The notes under the pieces were generated by a model that saw only the letters and a program-made list of their open reading frames with translations, was not told the origin of the DNA and made no database searches. A program made the translations under genes and the position numbers. From NCBI GenBank assembly GCA_030490835.1, contig CM059977.1, positions 14,727,399 through 14,791,398 of the forward strand: a DNA stretch of 64,000 nucleotides. Direction: 5' to 3'. Position 1 is the stretch's first letter. Each line of letters opens with the position of its first letter. This DNA comes from Annona cherimola (lineage: Eukaryota; Streptophyta; Magnoliopsida; Magnoliales; Annonaceae). Below, one piece after another: positions 25,116 through 36,054 of this stretch.

Positions 25116-25513
25116 CGGAGCCTGATTTGCTGCACCTGGGAGCAGGTAGAGCTCTCTTCTCCTGGGTGCATATACTTATTTTTTTATTTTTTTTTAAATT
25201 TTTTTAATAACATTCTTAATCTAGGTGTATTTAACATGTGTATAATTTTTTACCATTTTGGGGGTATTTTAGATATTTATTTTTGAAAATCAGTGGCATT
25301 TTAGTAATTTAAAATTACCAAAAATACCACTGATTTTCAAAAATAAAAAATAAATATTTAAAATACTTCAAAAATGGTAAAAATTTATACACATGTTAAA
25401 TACACATAGATTAACAGTTTTATAAAAAAAATTTCAAAAAAAAATTAAAAAATAAGTATATGTCCCTGGGAGCAGGGAGCGCCGCCTGCTCCCGGGTGCA
25501 ACAAATCAGGCCC
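25116..25513. mobile_element. Foldback MITE, 398 bp, near-complete hairpin
   Basis: The left arm contains GCCTGATTTGCTGCACC and the right arm its near-exact reverse complement; pairing continues through most of the element (for example ACCATTTTGGGGGTATTTTA against TAAAATACTTCAAAAATGGT). An identical octamer, CATTCCAC, lies on both sides (25108-25115 and 25514-25521). An 8-bp duplication fits a hAT-type foldback; a Mutator-type 9-bp duplication is less well supported. There is no coding frame. Confidence 0.85.
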
Positions 25514-25699
25514 CATTCCACTCTCTTACCTTTTAAATTTTTCTAACGAATTTGTTTTCGCCATTGAAAAAAAAGGACGTCAAACAGTACATTATTTGAC
25601 ATATAAATGACACTGGAATGGAAAATATCCATCTTGAAGATATTAAATAAGATAAACATAAGAATGTTGTGCAAAAACATAAAAATGGATAATGTTTCG

Positions 25700-25999
25700 A
25701 TGCATCAGGTTACAAAATCCTATTTTTATATTTTGTTTGAAATTTTTTTATAAAATTATTAATCTAAGTATAGTTAATCTATGAGTCAAATTTGTGTATA
25801 TACATATAAATATTTTTAAAAAAGGTTACTTTAGCTATTTTTTAGTGGCTAAAATACCCTTATTTTTAAAAATAAAAAATATATACTTATATATCTCTAA
25901 AAATGGTCAAATTTAATGCCTAAGTTAAATACATGTAAATTAATAATCTTATAAAAAAATTTAAAAACATATATAAAAAACGGGGTTTTGCACCCCCCT
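25700..25999. repeat. Second foldback repeat beside the 25.1-kb element
   Basis: Arms of an imperfect hairpin: AAAATCCTATTTTTATATTTTG on the left faces ATATAAAAAACGGGGTTTTG on the right. The centre pairs CATATAAATATTTTTAAAAA-like sequence with its inverse. The interior repeats the layout of 25116-25513 (shared TTATAAAATTATTAATCTA words), so it is a relative. A target duplication was not identified. Confidence 0.5.
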
Positions 26000-26183
26000 A
26001 ACACATTGAAACATTACTCTATAAAAAATTATATAAGAATTGAAAAAAATAAATTAAGATGAAGAAGCATTTTTTGAAAAAAAAAATTTCATCACATATC
26101 CATCCTATCTTATTCCCTAATTAGTCCCAAGTTGCTCAAGCACATATAAAATTATTTGCTGAGATAAAAAATATTGTCGCTTG

Positions 26184-26460
26184 CGGGTGCATTTACAAAG
26201 TGAAAAAAATTTTAGATGAAAATTTTTTAACTGAAATAAAATATTGTTGTATAATAAAGAGAATAATAATAATAAGTAAATAAAATATAATTAAAATAGA
26301 CAGACTGTTTATATTAATAGTTCTGTAAAAATAATTAAAAGGTAGAATAATTGTATATAAAAATGTGGAAAATATTAAAAAATATAATAATCATGAATAA
26401 TGAAAAATTTTAGTTTAAACAATTTAAATTTGAAAATTTTCTTCGTTAATTAATAAGTAC
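26184..26460. mobile_element. Decayed Tourist-like MITE
   Basis: It begins near GGGTGCATTTAC at 26184 and carries reverse-orientation family words (AGAGAATAATAATAATAAG, ATTAAAAGGTAGAATAATTG). The right end is eroded. Sequence from 26455 to 26700 starts ACACGTTTGG and looks like half of yet another copy in the opposite orientation. Confidence 0.45.
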
Positions 26461-26662
26461 ACGTTTGGTTTCCGTGTAGGATTCGTGTGATGAAATTTCT
26501 CCATAATACGAATTCACAAGCTCATTAATAACTATGTTTTTAGTTTTTACCCATTTACTTCTACATTTTAATTATTTTTCTTTTCTATTAATTCTAACTA
26601 CTCTATTTATTTCATCTTCATTCCTATAACTTTATATTAATTACACAATTTCTCAACATATT

Positions 26663-27064
26663 TTATTTATTACTTTCCATTTTTATCTCACGCTTCCGAA
26701 AACTTTTAAGTGACGAAACGTCTCCGCGATTATCATCGTATTTTGTAGCAGAAAGGGACGCGTCCTCTGCCGGAGCAGGCGACAGATCTTTTTCCTTGAA
26801 ATTCCGAATTTGGCCACCAACTTGGTTTGAAATATCGAGAATGTCACCGCAATCTCCGGAGCGTTGAGATGCTGGAAACGACCAGTCTATTTTCCCACAG
26901 TTCGCAAATACTGAACCCGGACAGCGAAAGCAGACAGCGAGGGTCATAATCGTCATCTCCCACCCGACAGGATCGCCGCTAGCAACAGTACGAGCCCATT
27001 CCAGCATCTTCAGCGTCCACGTGTCGGACGTACGGAAGTGCGGCAGGAGTCCAGTAATTTGCAT
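26663..27064 (-). CDS. Unrecognised 133-aa open frame in a GC-rich island
   Basis: An ATG-started frame of 133 codons lies in a stretch (about 26700-27060) much richer in G and C than its AT-rich surroundings, between two decayed MITEs of opposite orientation. The peptide has a cysteine-containing segment (CPGSVFANCGKIDWSFP, then SGDCG). That faintly recalls the galacturonan-binding ectodomain of WAK/LRK10L receptors, but the match is too weak to claim. There is no signal peptide or membrane helix. It is more likely a captured gene fragment than a gene. Confidence 0.25.
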   Translation of the reverse strand: MQITGLLPHFRTSDTWTLKMLEWARTVASGDPVGWEMTIMTLAVCFRCPGSVFANCGKIDWSFPASQRSGDCGDILDISNQVGGQIRNFKEKDLSPAPAEDASLSATKYDDNRGDVSSLKSFRKREIKMESNK

Positions 27065-27334
27065 GTATTTGGCATAAAATTTTGAAGAAAATTTTTAAAT
27101 AATAAAAATTGTCAAATGATGTAATATAATGAAGATAATAATAAATGGTAAAGAGAATAAAATTAAAATAGATAAGTTAGTTATATGGATAGATGTGTAG
27201 AAATAATTAAAAAGCAGGGTAATTATATAGGAAAATGTGACAAAATAATTAAAAAATATGATAGATAGGGAGAGTAAAAAGTTTTAGATTGAAAAGTTTT
27301 AACTTGACATTTTCTCTTAATTGCCAAACGCACC
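27061..27334. mobile_element. Tourist-like MITE, inverted, eroded left end
   Basis: The right end reads CCAAACGCACC, close to the family terminus. The interior shows the reverse-orientation family words in order (GTCAAATGATGTAATATAATG, ATGTGTAGAAATAATTAAAAAG, TTTTAGATTGAAAAGTTTTAAC). The left end (GCATGTATTTGGC) is a degenerate terminus. The target duplication is unclear. Confidence 0.65.
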
Positions 27335-27745
27335 TATAGTCATATAATTTGAAAGAAATTGTAGATATATCTCTATAATTTTACGAATTTCATATTATTT
27401 GCATGTAATTTAATTAAAATTACATACCAATCGGTGTTGGCGTTTGTGGACAACTGGAAGGCAATGCTACGTGACTGAATTACTTTTATTTTCAAAAACA
27501 CCCTTTAACTGAGGGAGACCGGAAGATGGTTGACTAAAAGCTGCGGTAAATCGGTGCTGACTACTGAGTGTACTTTTTCGGGTTCATCACCAGAGCACTG
27601 GAGCTTCGTCTTCAACGCAAGGGCCAGCCATGGCAGAAGAACCCACCACCCTAATTTGGGGTTGTATATCATATTCGAACACTTGATTTACAAAAAGAAA
27701 GCAAGGAATGTAAATAAAACTGGGAGAATTACTAAGAGACTTACG

Positions 27746-28090
27746 ACCTTTGCCAGCTACGGAATGTGGATGATCGGGGCAAAAGCATGTGAACTGCGAA
27801 GTCGATTTGAACCAAATCGGCCCCCACTTGTCCTACATCGGGTGCAATTATTCCCAGTTCACACCGCCAAAAATCCCTTGGCTAGAACGTCTGTATATTC
27901 CACGGAACGCGCCCAACTTTCCCCTAAATCCCAGCCACCTATCGCAACTGTCTCAACGACAGACAAATTGCATCCTATTGAAAAATTCACCATATCCCTC
28001 TGTCCCGAGTAGTACATCATTGCAAACGATTTATTCATGCCATTCGACAGGCAAGACACTGGAAAATAATTGGACTCCGGAAGCGGGAAA
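27746..28090 (-). pseudogene. LRK10L/WAK-type receptor kinase ectodomain fragment
   Basis: On the minus strand the frame reads FAMMYYSGQRDMVNFSIGC, then LSVVETVAIGGWDLGESWA, then LAKGFLAV, a stop, and TGNNCTRCRTSGGRFGSN. It then continues, after a one-base frame change, as CPDHPHSVAGK before a GTAAGT donor near 27743. This is the layout of the WAK-associated C-terminal domain of LRK10-like receptor kinases (a GF-L-W segment, C..C..SGG.CG, then a CFCPD motif and an exon end). The stop sits where the family has Trp (TGG to TGA), and the second Cys of SGGxCG is Phe. No kinase domain or first ectodomain half is attached, so it is a dead partial copy. Short frames on the plus strand here are antisense noise. 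Confidence 0.6.
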
Positions 28091-28209
28091 CTGGTGCAGT
28101 TTTAGAAGAAAAAAAAATATATTTCATTGAACAACTTTCCACGCGCATGGTAAATCCAGCGAGATCTGTGCACGGCTACTCCATCAATGGTGGTTGATTT
28201 TCAATCTCA

Positions 28210-28790
28210 GCCGTCCATTGTTTTGATCATTTGCCGTCCATTGTTGAATCCCAAGTAAAAGTTGCATCTTCCCCAAAACAGAACACAGCTCTTTCATGGG
28301 TTACAACTTGCTCTACCTTTCTTCTTCTAGCCAGAGTAGTGCAAGCTCTGGCTTTCTGGCCAGACTCCCGTGTCGATAATCCCTATTATCACATTGTTTC
28401 CATAGGACGATACAGACCAGATCCCCGAGTGACTATCCAGGTTGAGGAAAGCAGGTACGTGGGTGATGTAGAGTTAGCCAAAAGACTCATGGAATGTGGC
28501 ACGATGAGCTGGCGACTTCGCCAGCTAGGCGAGCTCCGAGAGAGAGTCAGCCGTGCATGACATGGCTGTAGGAGCAGAGGAGATTGTCCCCCAATGACGC
28601 CGCTGGCTCAGCAGTCGGCGACAGAGACACCGTCGTGGATCGGTGCCAGCACTCATGGTTGGCGAAGGAATCAGGCTTCTGCGAATGTTCCATATGGATG
28701 ATGTACGTCTGGCGCTCTTCAGTGGCTCCCGCATCGGAAACTAGTGCAGCTAAAACCAACGCTCCCACTAGCAGGTGATGCAGGAGAGTT
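28210..28790 (-). pseudogene. Subtilisin-like protease, N-terminal fragment
   Basis: On the minus strand a hydrophobic leader (LLHHLLVGALVLAALVSDA) is followed by the inhibitor-I9 propeptide signature TYIIHMEHSQKP, then LCSYSHVMHG. After small frame changes come LAKSPAHRATFHESFG, a stop, LYITHVPAFLNL, HSGIWSVSSYGNNVIIG and IIDTGVWPES, the block around the catalytic Asp of plant subtilases. Soon after come a stop at the RWKG Trp position (TGG to TAG) and loss of clear similarity near 28210-28260. The His and Ser regions of the catalytic triad are absent. There are at least two frame changes and several stops, and no ATG at the expected leader start. The plus-strand open frame across 28231-28560 is only its antisense. 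Confidence 0.75.
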
Positions 28791-28915
28791 TTTTAAGCGA
28801 CTCCCATTTTCTTTCTCATGGTAGAATCGTGGTAGAGGAACTGAAACGAATGCCAGTAACGAGTAACATTTATACACATTCCATGAAAGAATATCCCTTA
28901 GAAATTAAATATCAC

Positions 28916-29200
28916 TTTTGCATTTGTTGGTGGTTTATCCCACACGTTCTGTTTTCGTCTTCTTATATGTCTTGCTGATTGGGTTTGGGGTGGGTGTACA
29001 GCCTGGAGATCATCCCGTTGAAGCTCCGAGCTCAAGGGTTGAGCTTGGGGGTGGCGACGAACCGAGTCACTAGTGGCGTGATGGGAATGACGTACCTCTC
29101 GCTGTCCCATGCAATCGCCCTCTGCGGGACTTTCTATCTCTTCACCCAAATCGCAATGTTGTCGCTCATCTTCTTCTATTTCTTCTTACTGAAGGCTTGA
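28916..29200 (+). pseudogene. Polyol/monosaccharide transporter, C-terminal fragment
   Basis: The plus-strand frame contains GLGWVYSLEIIPLKLRAQG, then LGVATNRVTSGVMGMTYLSL and a final hydrophobic helix ending FFYFFLLKA. This matches the segment of the polyol transporter family (PLT/PMT, major facilitator superfamily) usually written WVYSSEIFPLRLRAQG, followed by NRVTSG and the last membrane helix. Only about 95 residues of a protein near 500 aa are present. An in-frame stop precedes the block, at the end of a weakly similar preceding helix, and the frame ends before the usual PETRG loop. It is a relic. Confidence 0.7.
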
Positions 29201-30816
29201 AGGAAAATGCTGGAAGCAGACAAGGCGGAGCTGTGCGATGCGAATGGGGAGTGGAAGAAAGGTCTTATGGGAAACTAAATAATTCATTAATGTCTTACAA
29301 ACCTTACGTTTGATGGAAATTATTAACGTAAGAGTTATGTGCAATTTTTTTGTTAAATTACATGAAGATAATATGTAATTTGTAAAATTACGTAGATATA
29401 TTTGTAATTTTAGTCCAACTATGTAGGTTTATATGTAAATTTTCTAAGAATTTATAGTAGCCCTAGAAAAAAAATGACGGGCTTTTGTCTTTGGATTTTT
29501 TTAAAAAATAGAAAATAATATGTTAGTCGTTGGGAATTGAGATTAACTTATATTAATTACATTTTAACTAGACCAAACAATATATTTTCCCACATTGAAC
29601 GGAAGTTAACCACTGTATATATTTTAGAACATTAAATTTAATTGTAAAATATTTATTTATTTATATGTTTTTAGGAAAAGAACCTAATGCGCTAGAGCTT
29701 TATTAAAAAATTTAAATTATACAAATGTAAGTCTAGATTATTTTTTATATTTACTCTATTCCTTTTTAGCAACATAACCTAAAGCAGTATGTTCATGTAT
29801 AATTCATCATAGATGGTTGTTGCCATGTACGATGGACCATAATACTCATTGATTTTTAATTTAGATATGTATTATTTATAATTTAAGTTTTATCACTTTT
29901 AGAGATATACATTTAGAAATAAATTTATAGACATATTCAATAATATACAGTTAGATTAATGAATTTATCAATTTTTTTAAAAATAAAAAATGAGTATTCT
30001 GGGGATGATATGACTCCCAATATGAAATACACATTGCATTCTTAAAAAAAGATTACAATGATTTTATCAGTGAATGCAATATGATGTCAGGTATTACACA
30101 GTGTATATTATTATTTAATAAATTTTAGTATGATTGTTTGATTATTTTATTTCTAGTCGCTTACCCCAACTATATGTATCATCTTATCTTTTTTTTTTCC
30201 TTGCCCCTAGAGCCGCTTTTATTATAATATGGCTTTCAATTAAAATTAGTGTAAGAAAAAAATTAATTAGAGATTTTGACTAAGATTTCAATATTTTCTA
30301 GGCGCCGCGTAATATGCTAGTACATACCAAGCTTCCCTTGTTGCAATGTTGCTTAATTTCTCCAGAGTTTCGACGGAGAATTGAATGAGGGCGCGTGTGC
30401 GTGCGCCAACCCTTCTTGTGCGCGCGTATAAGAATAAAATCTAGTGCAGTCGAATTGGCCATCTGAGTCGGGTCACGTAGTCCGAAAAGTCTACGCAGGT
30501 TTGAAGTCTACGCAGGTTTGAAATTGTCGAGAGCCGGATCTACCGACCAGTAACAGCAAATACAAATAAGGGAGCGACGCGATGCTGGGCCCACATGGCC
30601 TCGTGCGTCTTAACTCCTTGCTCTGATATCGTCCGTGCATGAACCCACCACCACCGTTTTCCTCCCATCAATCATTCAATGCCCGAAAACATATATGAGT
30701 TTTGGAACGAGATCATCATGGAGTGGATAGACATATAATCCGAAAATTAATGTATTACGTGTCCTTGCTGGGAAGATTATATTCTGATACCCCGTTATTA
30801 ATTTCCTGTGCACTAA
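29201..30816. other. AT-rich spacer; 18-bp direct repeat
   Basis: Mostly AT-rich without coding signal. Bases 29820-30020 contain an imperfect hairpin with TACTCATTGATTTTTAATTT-type arms, perhaps an eroded foldback. At 30488-30523 the 18-mer AGTCTACGCAGGTTTGAA occurs twice in tandem inside a GC-richer patch (30360-30660) that has no recognised product. Confidence 0.4.
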
Positions 30817-31097
30817 GGGTGTGTTTGGGAATGGATAAAACTTTTGATGAAAAGTTGTAGAGAGTAAAAGTTGTCAAATGATGTGATATGATAAAGGTAA
30901 TGATGAATAATAAATAGGATAAAATGGAAATAGATAGGTTTGTTGTGTTGGTAGTTGTGTAGAAATGATTGAAAAGTAGAATAGTTGTATAGAAAAATGT
31001 GAAGAAATAATTAAAAAATATGATAGTTGTGGAGAGTGAAAAGTTTTAGATTGAAAAATTTTAACTTAACAACTTTTTGTTGTTAACAAACACACCC
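30817..31097. mobile_element. Tourist-like MITE, copy C (inverted)
   Basis: A 281-bp element beginning GGGTGTGTTTGGG and ending AACAAACACACCC. It is flanked by TAA at 30814-30816 and 31098-31100. The interior is the reverse complement of copies A, B and D (for example TGGAGAGTGAAAAGTTTTAG). Confidence 0.85.
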
Positions 31098-33929
31098 TAA
31101 ATTCGCAAAATTACATGGCCAACTGATCTCCAAAATTCCAAATATACATGCATACAAAATATTGTTAAATTACTGTAAATTGATTTTTTCACTTTAGTAG
31201 ACCATCTCAATGATGCAATTTACCTAGATATTTTAAAAAATATTTACAGTACAATATTTCATAAAAAATATATGGAAAAAACTAAAAATTTAAAATTCTG
31301 TCTCAAGGTGCATTTTGTGTTGAGTAGAAATTGGAAACAATTTCGTGTGAAAATTTCTAAGAAGTGAAAAAATTATGTCATATGATTGGGTAATGATTAT
31401 AACTATGATAGTTATGTATGCCAAGATATAAAAAATAATTGAAATATAAATATAATGTTAGAAAATAACATAATTACATGGTTAAAATGGAAATTTATAT
31501 ACAAAGTTGTATAAGAAAGAATGGAAAGTTTTTTTTTCCATACTTTTCCCAAACTTTGCTTCAAAACAAAGAAACAAATACGCGAGTAGGTAATCAGAAT
31601 AGATTTAAAATATGCATCACCAAGATTTTATTATAATGTAGTATCTTATAGAGGTTTAAAATAAATCATGCATTTTCTGAACAGTACTTTAATTGTTTCC
31701 GAAAACTTTTATATTTAATTTTAATTTTATTGAATTTCTCCCGGCATTATATTGAATAAATAAACGTTTTATCAATCAAGAGTTATGAATCTGTAAACCA
31801 ATAAAGGGTATTCAAGGTGGTGGTTGGCAGGAGTGCAACTATTAGAAAAAAAAAGAAAAAAACACATTTAATGCTTTTAAAATTCAGTAAGAGGGACCAA
31901 TCAAAAAAATTCAGTAAGAGTGATTTTTTAATTTTACCGTCACAAATGGAACGAGAGCATTGGATTTTTTGTTAAGATAAAATTGATTAATATTCCCAAA
32001 AAATAAAAAATATCACTTGATACCTTCGACGAGCAGATAACTATTAAAATCTTGTTTTTCCACTATAAAAATAATATCGGCGATTTTATCACCAATGAAA
32101 TCGATTTAGCGAATCGTGGAACTTACGACAGAAGATACGTCGGAAGAGGAAAACACAGGGTCTTCGCGGCATTAGATGCTATTATGGTAGAGGGATAAGG
32201 GATTTAGGGTCGTGGAGGGAAGGAACAGGAAAGGAGAAACGACTGCTTTTCTAATTTTTTTTTTCTTTTTTTTTTTTGAAATTCTAATTTTGGGCAAGAG
32301 GAGCTTTCGATTGGATTTTGATGGTGACGATCGCTGTTTTAGGCCTCTTCTTCGATGACGCGTGCTATTGAATCTTTTCCCTACTTGTAAATGTATTTGT
32401 GATCCATTTGGTAATCTAGCTTTCGTATTCGATATTTCCTTAAATTGACAATTATATTTTTATTATTACCTTATCTGAATTATTAATTGGTTTATATATA
32501 ATTATTTTTGTATAAATGATTTTCTAATTTATATTAATTTTTTATTTTCATTTTCCAACCGTTGCCTCGTATACTTGACCCATTGTTGCTTATCAATTGT
32601 TATTTGCCCTTCCTAATCACACATAATTAACCTTGCTGTCCAGCTACGTCGCTTTAACACCGAGCATGGAAGAAGTTAAATTCCGGAAGAGTCGGGGACA
32701 TTAAAATATTCTGCATGCCCAAACATCGTTTTACTTTAAGAATGCTATATGTATTTTTTTTAAATGGCACTCGAACCCACAAGATCATGGAGAAATTTTC
32801 GAGACCAACGTTAGAACTCCTAGGCAGTTAGGAATAAACTAACAAACTACTCATTTATCCGGTAAGCGGTTTTTTTTTCATTTTAATCTTTCTAATTATA
32901 CGTATTTATTTTTTAATCCACGTGTTTTATGTATTTACTTTTTAAATCTGCTAGATTTACTTCCTTTGCATTTTACGTTCTAATGTTAATGTTAATGTTT
33001 GTCAAGAAAAGTAACAATGTTGTGTGGGGTGATCACCTATATCTCGCTGGTACTGTTATCATAGGGGTAAAGCAAATCTACAATAATAGTGTCAATTTTA
33101 CGCAATGGTCGGCAAGGAGGAAGAAGTAGAAGTAGTATAGCGATGGTTTCATGCAACGATAAGGAAGTAGAGTTGGTGCAATAGTTTTGCGCAATGGCCA
33201 AAACAAGAAAAAGTAAAGGCGATGCAACAGGGTAATATTTTTTTGGGAGCAAATTTCAACAACTAAAGAGCAAATCAGTGACAATACCATTAGTCGGCTC
33301 TAATTGGCAATAGGAAGGCCAGCAGGTAGTGGTGAACAAAAGCAGACTTGTAGCGACAGTGGCAACTAGGGCTTACCTAAGGAAGATGACACACAGATCA
33401 TTGTCTGTCGTGATGAGAAAAAATATTTTCCATATTATCTAATTTTTTTTTTGGCATTCCATGTTGTGCGATGCCGGTATTCAATTTGGTTGATTTAAGA
33501 CTTATTTTCTAAGTTTTCAGGTGCTCTAAATCATGTGAATTATTTAAATTGGTAAATTTTGATTATTTAAATATATTTGTTTGAATAATAATAAATAGAG
33601 AGTTGACTTATTTTATGAGCCTACTTAACTAAGATGTGAGGGCATTTTAGACTTTTCATTCACAAATAACAGTTGTTAATTGAGTTTTTAAGTTGTGTAG
33701 AACTCTAAGGTCTAAAACGCATAAGGAGCAAACTTATAGATTTAAAAAGCAAATACGTAAAACTCATATGATAAAAAGCAAATAAGCAAGTTGGAGGGAC
33801 CAAAATACAAATTATCCAGCAAGTGGCGTTTAAAACAGTACGACAATTCGAGTCGTAGTCATCCTCTTTCCATTATTATCCAATTTTCTTTGCTGCCCGT
33901 TCGCGATTGGGAAGGATTGATGATATGAA
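31098..33929. other. AT-rich spacer with a degraded MITE and no recognised gene
   Basis: About 31310-31560 retains eroded MITE-like sequence. Around 32080-32360 there is a mildly GC-richer stretch (GAAGATACGTCGGAAGAGG) without a usable open frame. The rest is AT-rich with long T runs. Small frames near 32930-33290 are low in complexity on both strands. Confidence 0.4.
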
Positions 33930-34220
33930 GGGTGTGTTTGTTTGGGATACAAACATGTCAACCAAAACTTTTCCATCTAAAACTTTTCACTCTCCATAAC
34001 TACTCTATTTTTTAATTATTTTTTCACATTTTCCTATACAAACTACCCTACTTTTCAATCATTTCTATACAACTATCTATACAACTAACCTATTCATTTT
34101 AACTTTATTCTCTTTACTTCTCATCATTACTCCTATTATATCACATCATTTTCTATCAATGTGACAACTTTTAACTCAAAAACTTTTCATCAAAAGTTTT
34201 ACCCCCAACCAAACACACCC
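33930..34220. mobile_element. Tourist-like MITE, copy D
   Basis: A 291-bp element beginning GGGTGTGTTTG and ending AAACACACCC, closest to copy A in interior sequence (CATACAAACTACCCTACTTTT-type words shared). The flanking trinucleotide is GAA on both sides (33927-33929 and 34221-34223), not the TWA expected for the family. Confidence 0.8.
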
Positions 34221-36054
34221 GAAATGAAATTTCACACTATCGAAAAATACTTTTCTGGTGTCTCATATATAAAAGTTTACTTTATAAAAAAAAAATTCAT
34301 ATACCTTTTCATATTTTTCTCGCAGCATTTCTTACAGCTCGTATTACTAGTATGCTTTTTCGACCCGTTTTAAAGAATATCAAAAAATCAACGTGTAGAA
34401 AGAATTAATAATTCTAGCTTGCATTTTAACGGTTGCAACGAAAAACCAGGTTAAACTTTAAACAAGCTTCCCTAACATATTTTCAATGTGTAGATCTCGA
34501 ATCAAGAAAGCACTCCATCCTGTGTGAAACGTAGGCCAAGCTGACCCTTCATCTCAAAATGTAAAATTTAACCCACTTGTTAATTGCTATTTATTGTTGC
34601 TTAAGCATCCTTGCCATGAACCTGTGGTATAGGTATCTTCTTCTCCATTGGTTTACCACCACCAGTCCGCTGCTTTTTTTTTTTTTTTACATCCCTTGGT
34701 TATTGAATATTTGGCAGCTTTTCATCCCCGGGTTATTGAATATTAGGCAGCATTGGGCTCAAGGCATGCGCATGGATAATCTTGTGTTTGGACATATATG
34801 CGTGCCAAACAGAGAGGAAAAGAAGTTCTATTTGTTTGTCATAAAACAAGCAATCCCAAATTCACCATTCAACAACACAGTTTTGCAAGCACCGATCCAT
34901 ACCTGAGGTGAAATTACCAAAATTCCAGTTGCAATTGAAAGATGCATCTCTAGAAATGGTGCATATAAAAAAGATAAAATGCCAGAATATGGGATGAATA
35001 TGCCGACCTGCACCATATCGTGAAACCCCGAAAGTATATAAAAAAAACATGGCAGAATAGATATTTTCAATGACAAACAGTCTAAACTTGCCAACCTGCC
35101 GAAAAGAATATTTGCTTGTTAGGTTTTCCTCCAGAAAAGGTCAGCTGGCTGTGCTGGATGCTCGTTGAATTACTGTTTAGACGTCATCTTCTATATAGTG
35201 GAATTTTAAAAAAAGATGTAATTTGTACTCATCAATAAGCTTTTTGCTTTTTTTAACTGTCTGAAAGAACCAAATTCCCTACCCATTTATCCATGCCTAA
35301 TTTCAGGCTATAATAAATCAAGTCTAGAGCTAGCACCTTCCAAGGGGTTTGATACTTCCAAATTCCTTATTATGTGTAATTTTTTTTTATTTTTAATATC
35401 TTAATACTTGATACACGATTTACTTATTTAATATCATTTATATTATCATAAAAATTCTTTCTTTTATTTAATATAACTATGCATAAGTTTCATCTGCTTG
35501 ACGATGTTTTGGTCAGTTATTTTATTCATGCTTGGAATAGATCATGGAAGGAATCAGTGTTGGCAGCACCAAGTGAGTCGGGATAGCAAGCAATAAATTT
35601 TGTTCTAATTTCACGTTTTGATGAGCAAGTATATATTTTTGGGAGCATGAGCTAGGCGGTGTCTATACTATCAAATTAGCATGCAAGCTTTTGACAAGAG
35701 TACCTAGCTGTCATGCTGGAGATGAGGAGGTTGAACGCCCGCTAAAATTTACTATTTACAAATTCAATTTGCAGAATAGAACTCCCAAGCAACATGCTTG
35801 TTTTCGGACGGTGGCTCTTCACAGATGTCCTTCCAATGAAGGCAAATCGGAACAAACAAGGTGTTTTGGTTGGTTCTTCTTGCCTATTTTGAAGGAAAGA
35901 AGCTGGGGATTTCATATCAATCACCTTTTTCTTAAGTGAGACATGATCCAAGAAGCAAGTAGGAGGTTTGTGGGGCAAATTTTTCCATGTATTGATTAAC
36001 TTTTTATGCAATGCATAATCAAATTTCATGTTGTAGCAAAAAGGAATGACAATC
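34221..36054. other. Spacer; possible membrane-protein exon relic at 34.9-35.0 kb
   Basis: On the minus strand around 34920-35010 a segment bounded by an AG (GGTGCAG) and a GT (TTTTG|GTAATT) encodes a hydrophobic peptide including IFIPYSGILSFLYAPFLEM. It could be a stray exon of a membrane protein; I cannot name it. Sequence at 35370-35480 shares AT-rich words with the repeats near 37.9 and 40.2 kb. Nothing else is recognised. Confidence 0.25.

Noticed and set aside
27530..28012. 160-codon plus-strand frame
   Set aside because: The minus strand of the same DNA carries the LRK10L-type ectodomain motifs; the plus frame resembles nothing and is antisense.
28231..28560. 109-codon plus-strand frame
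   Set aside because: Antisense to the subtilase relic.
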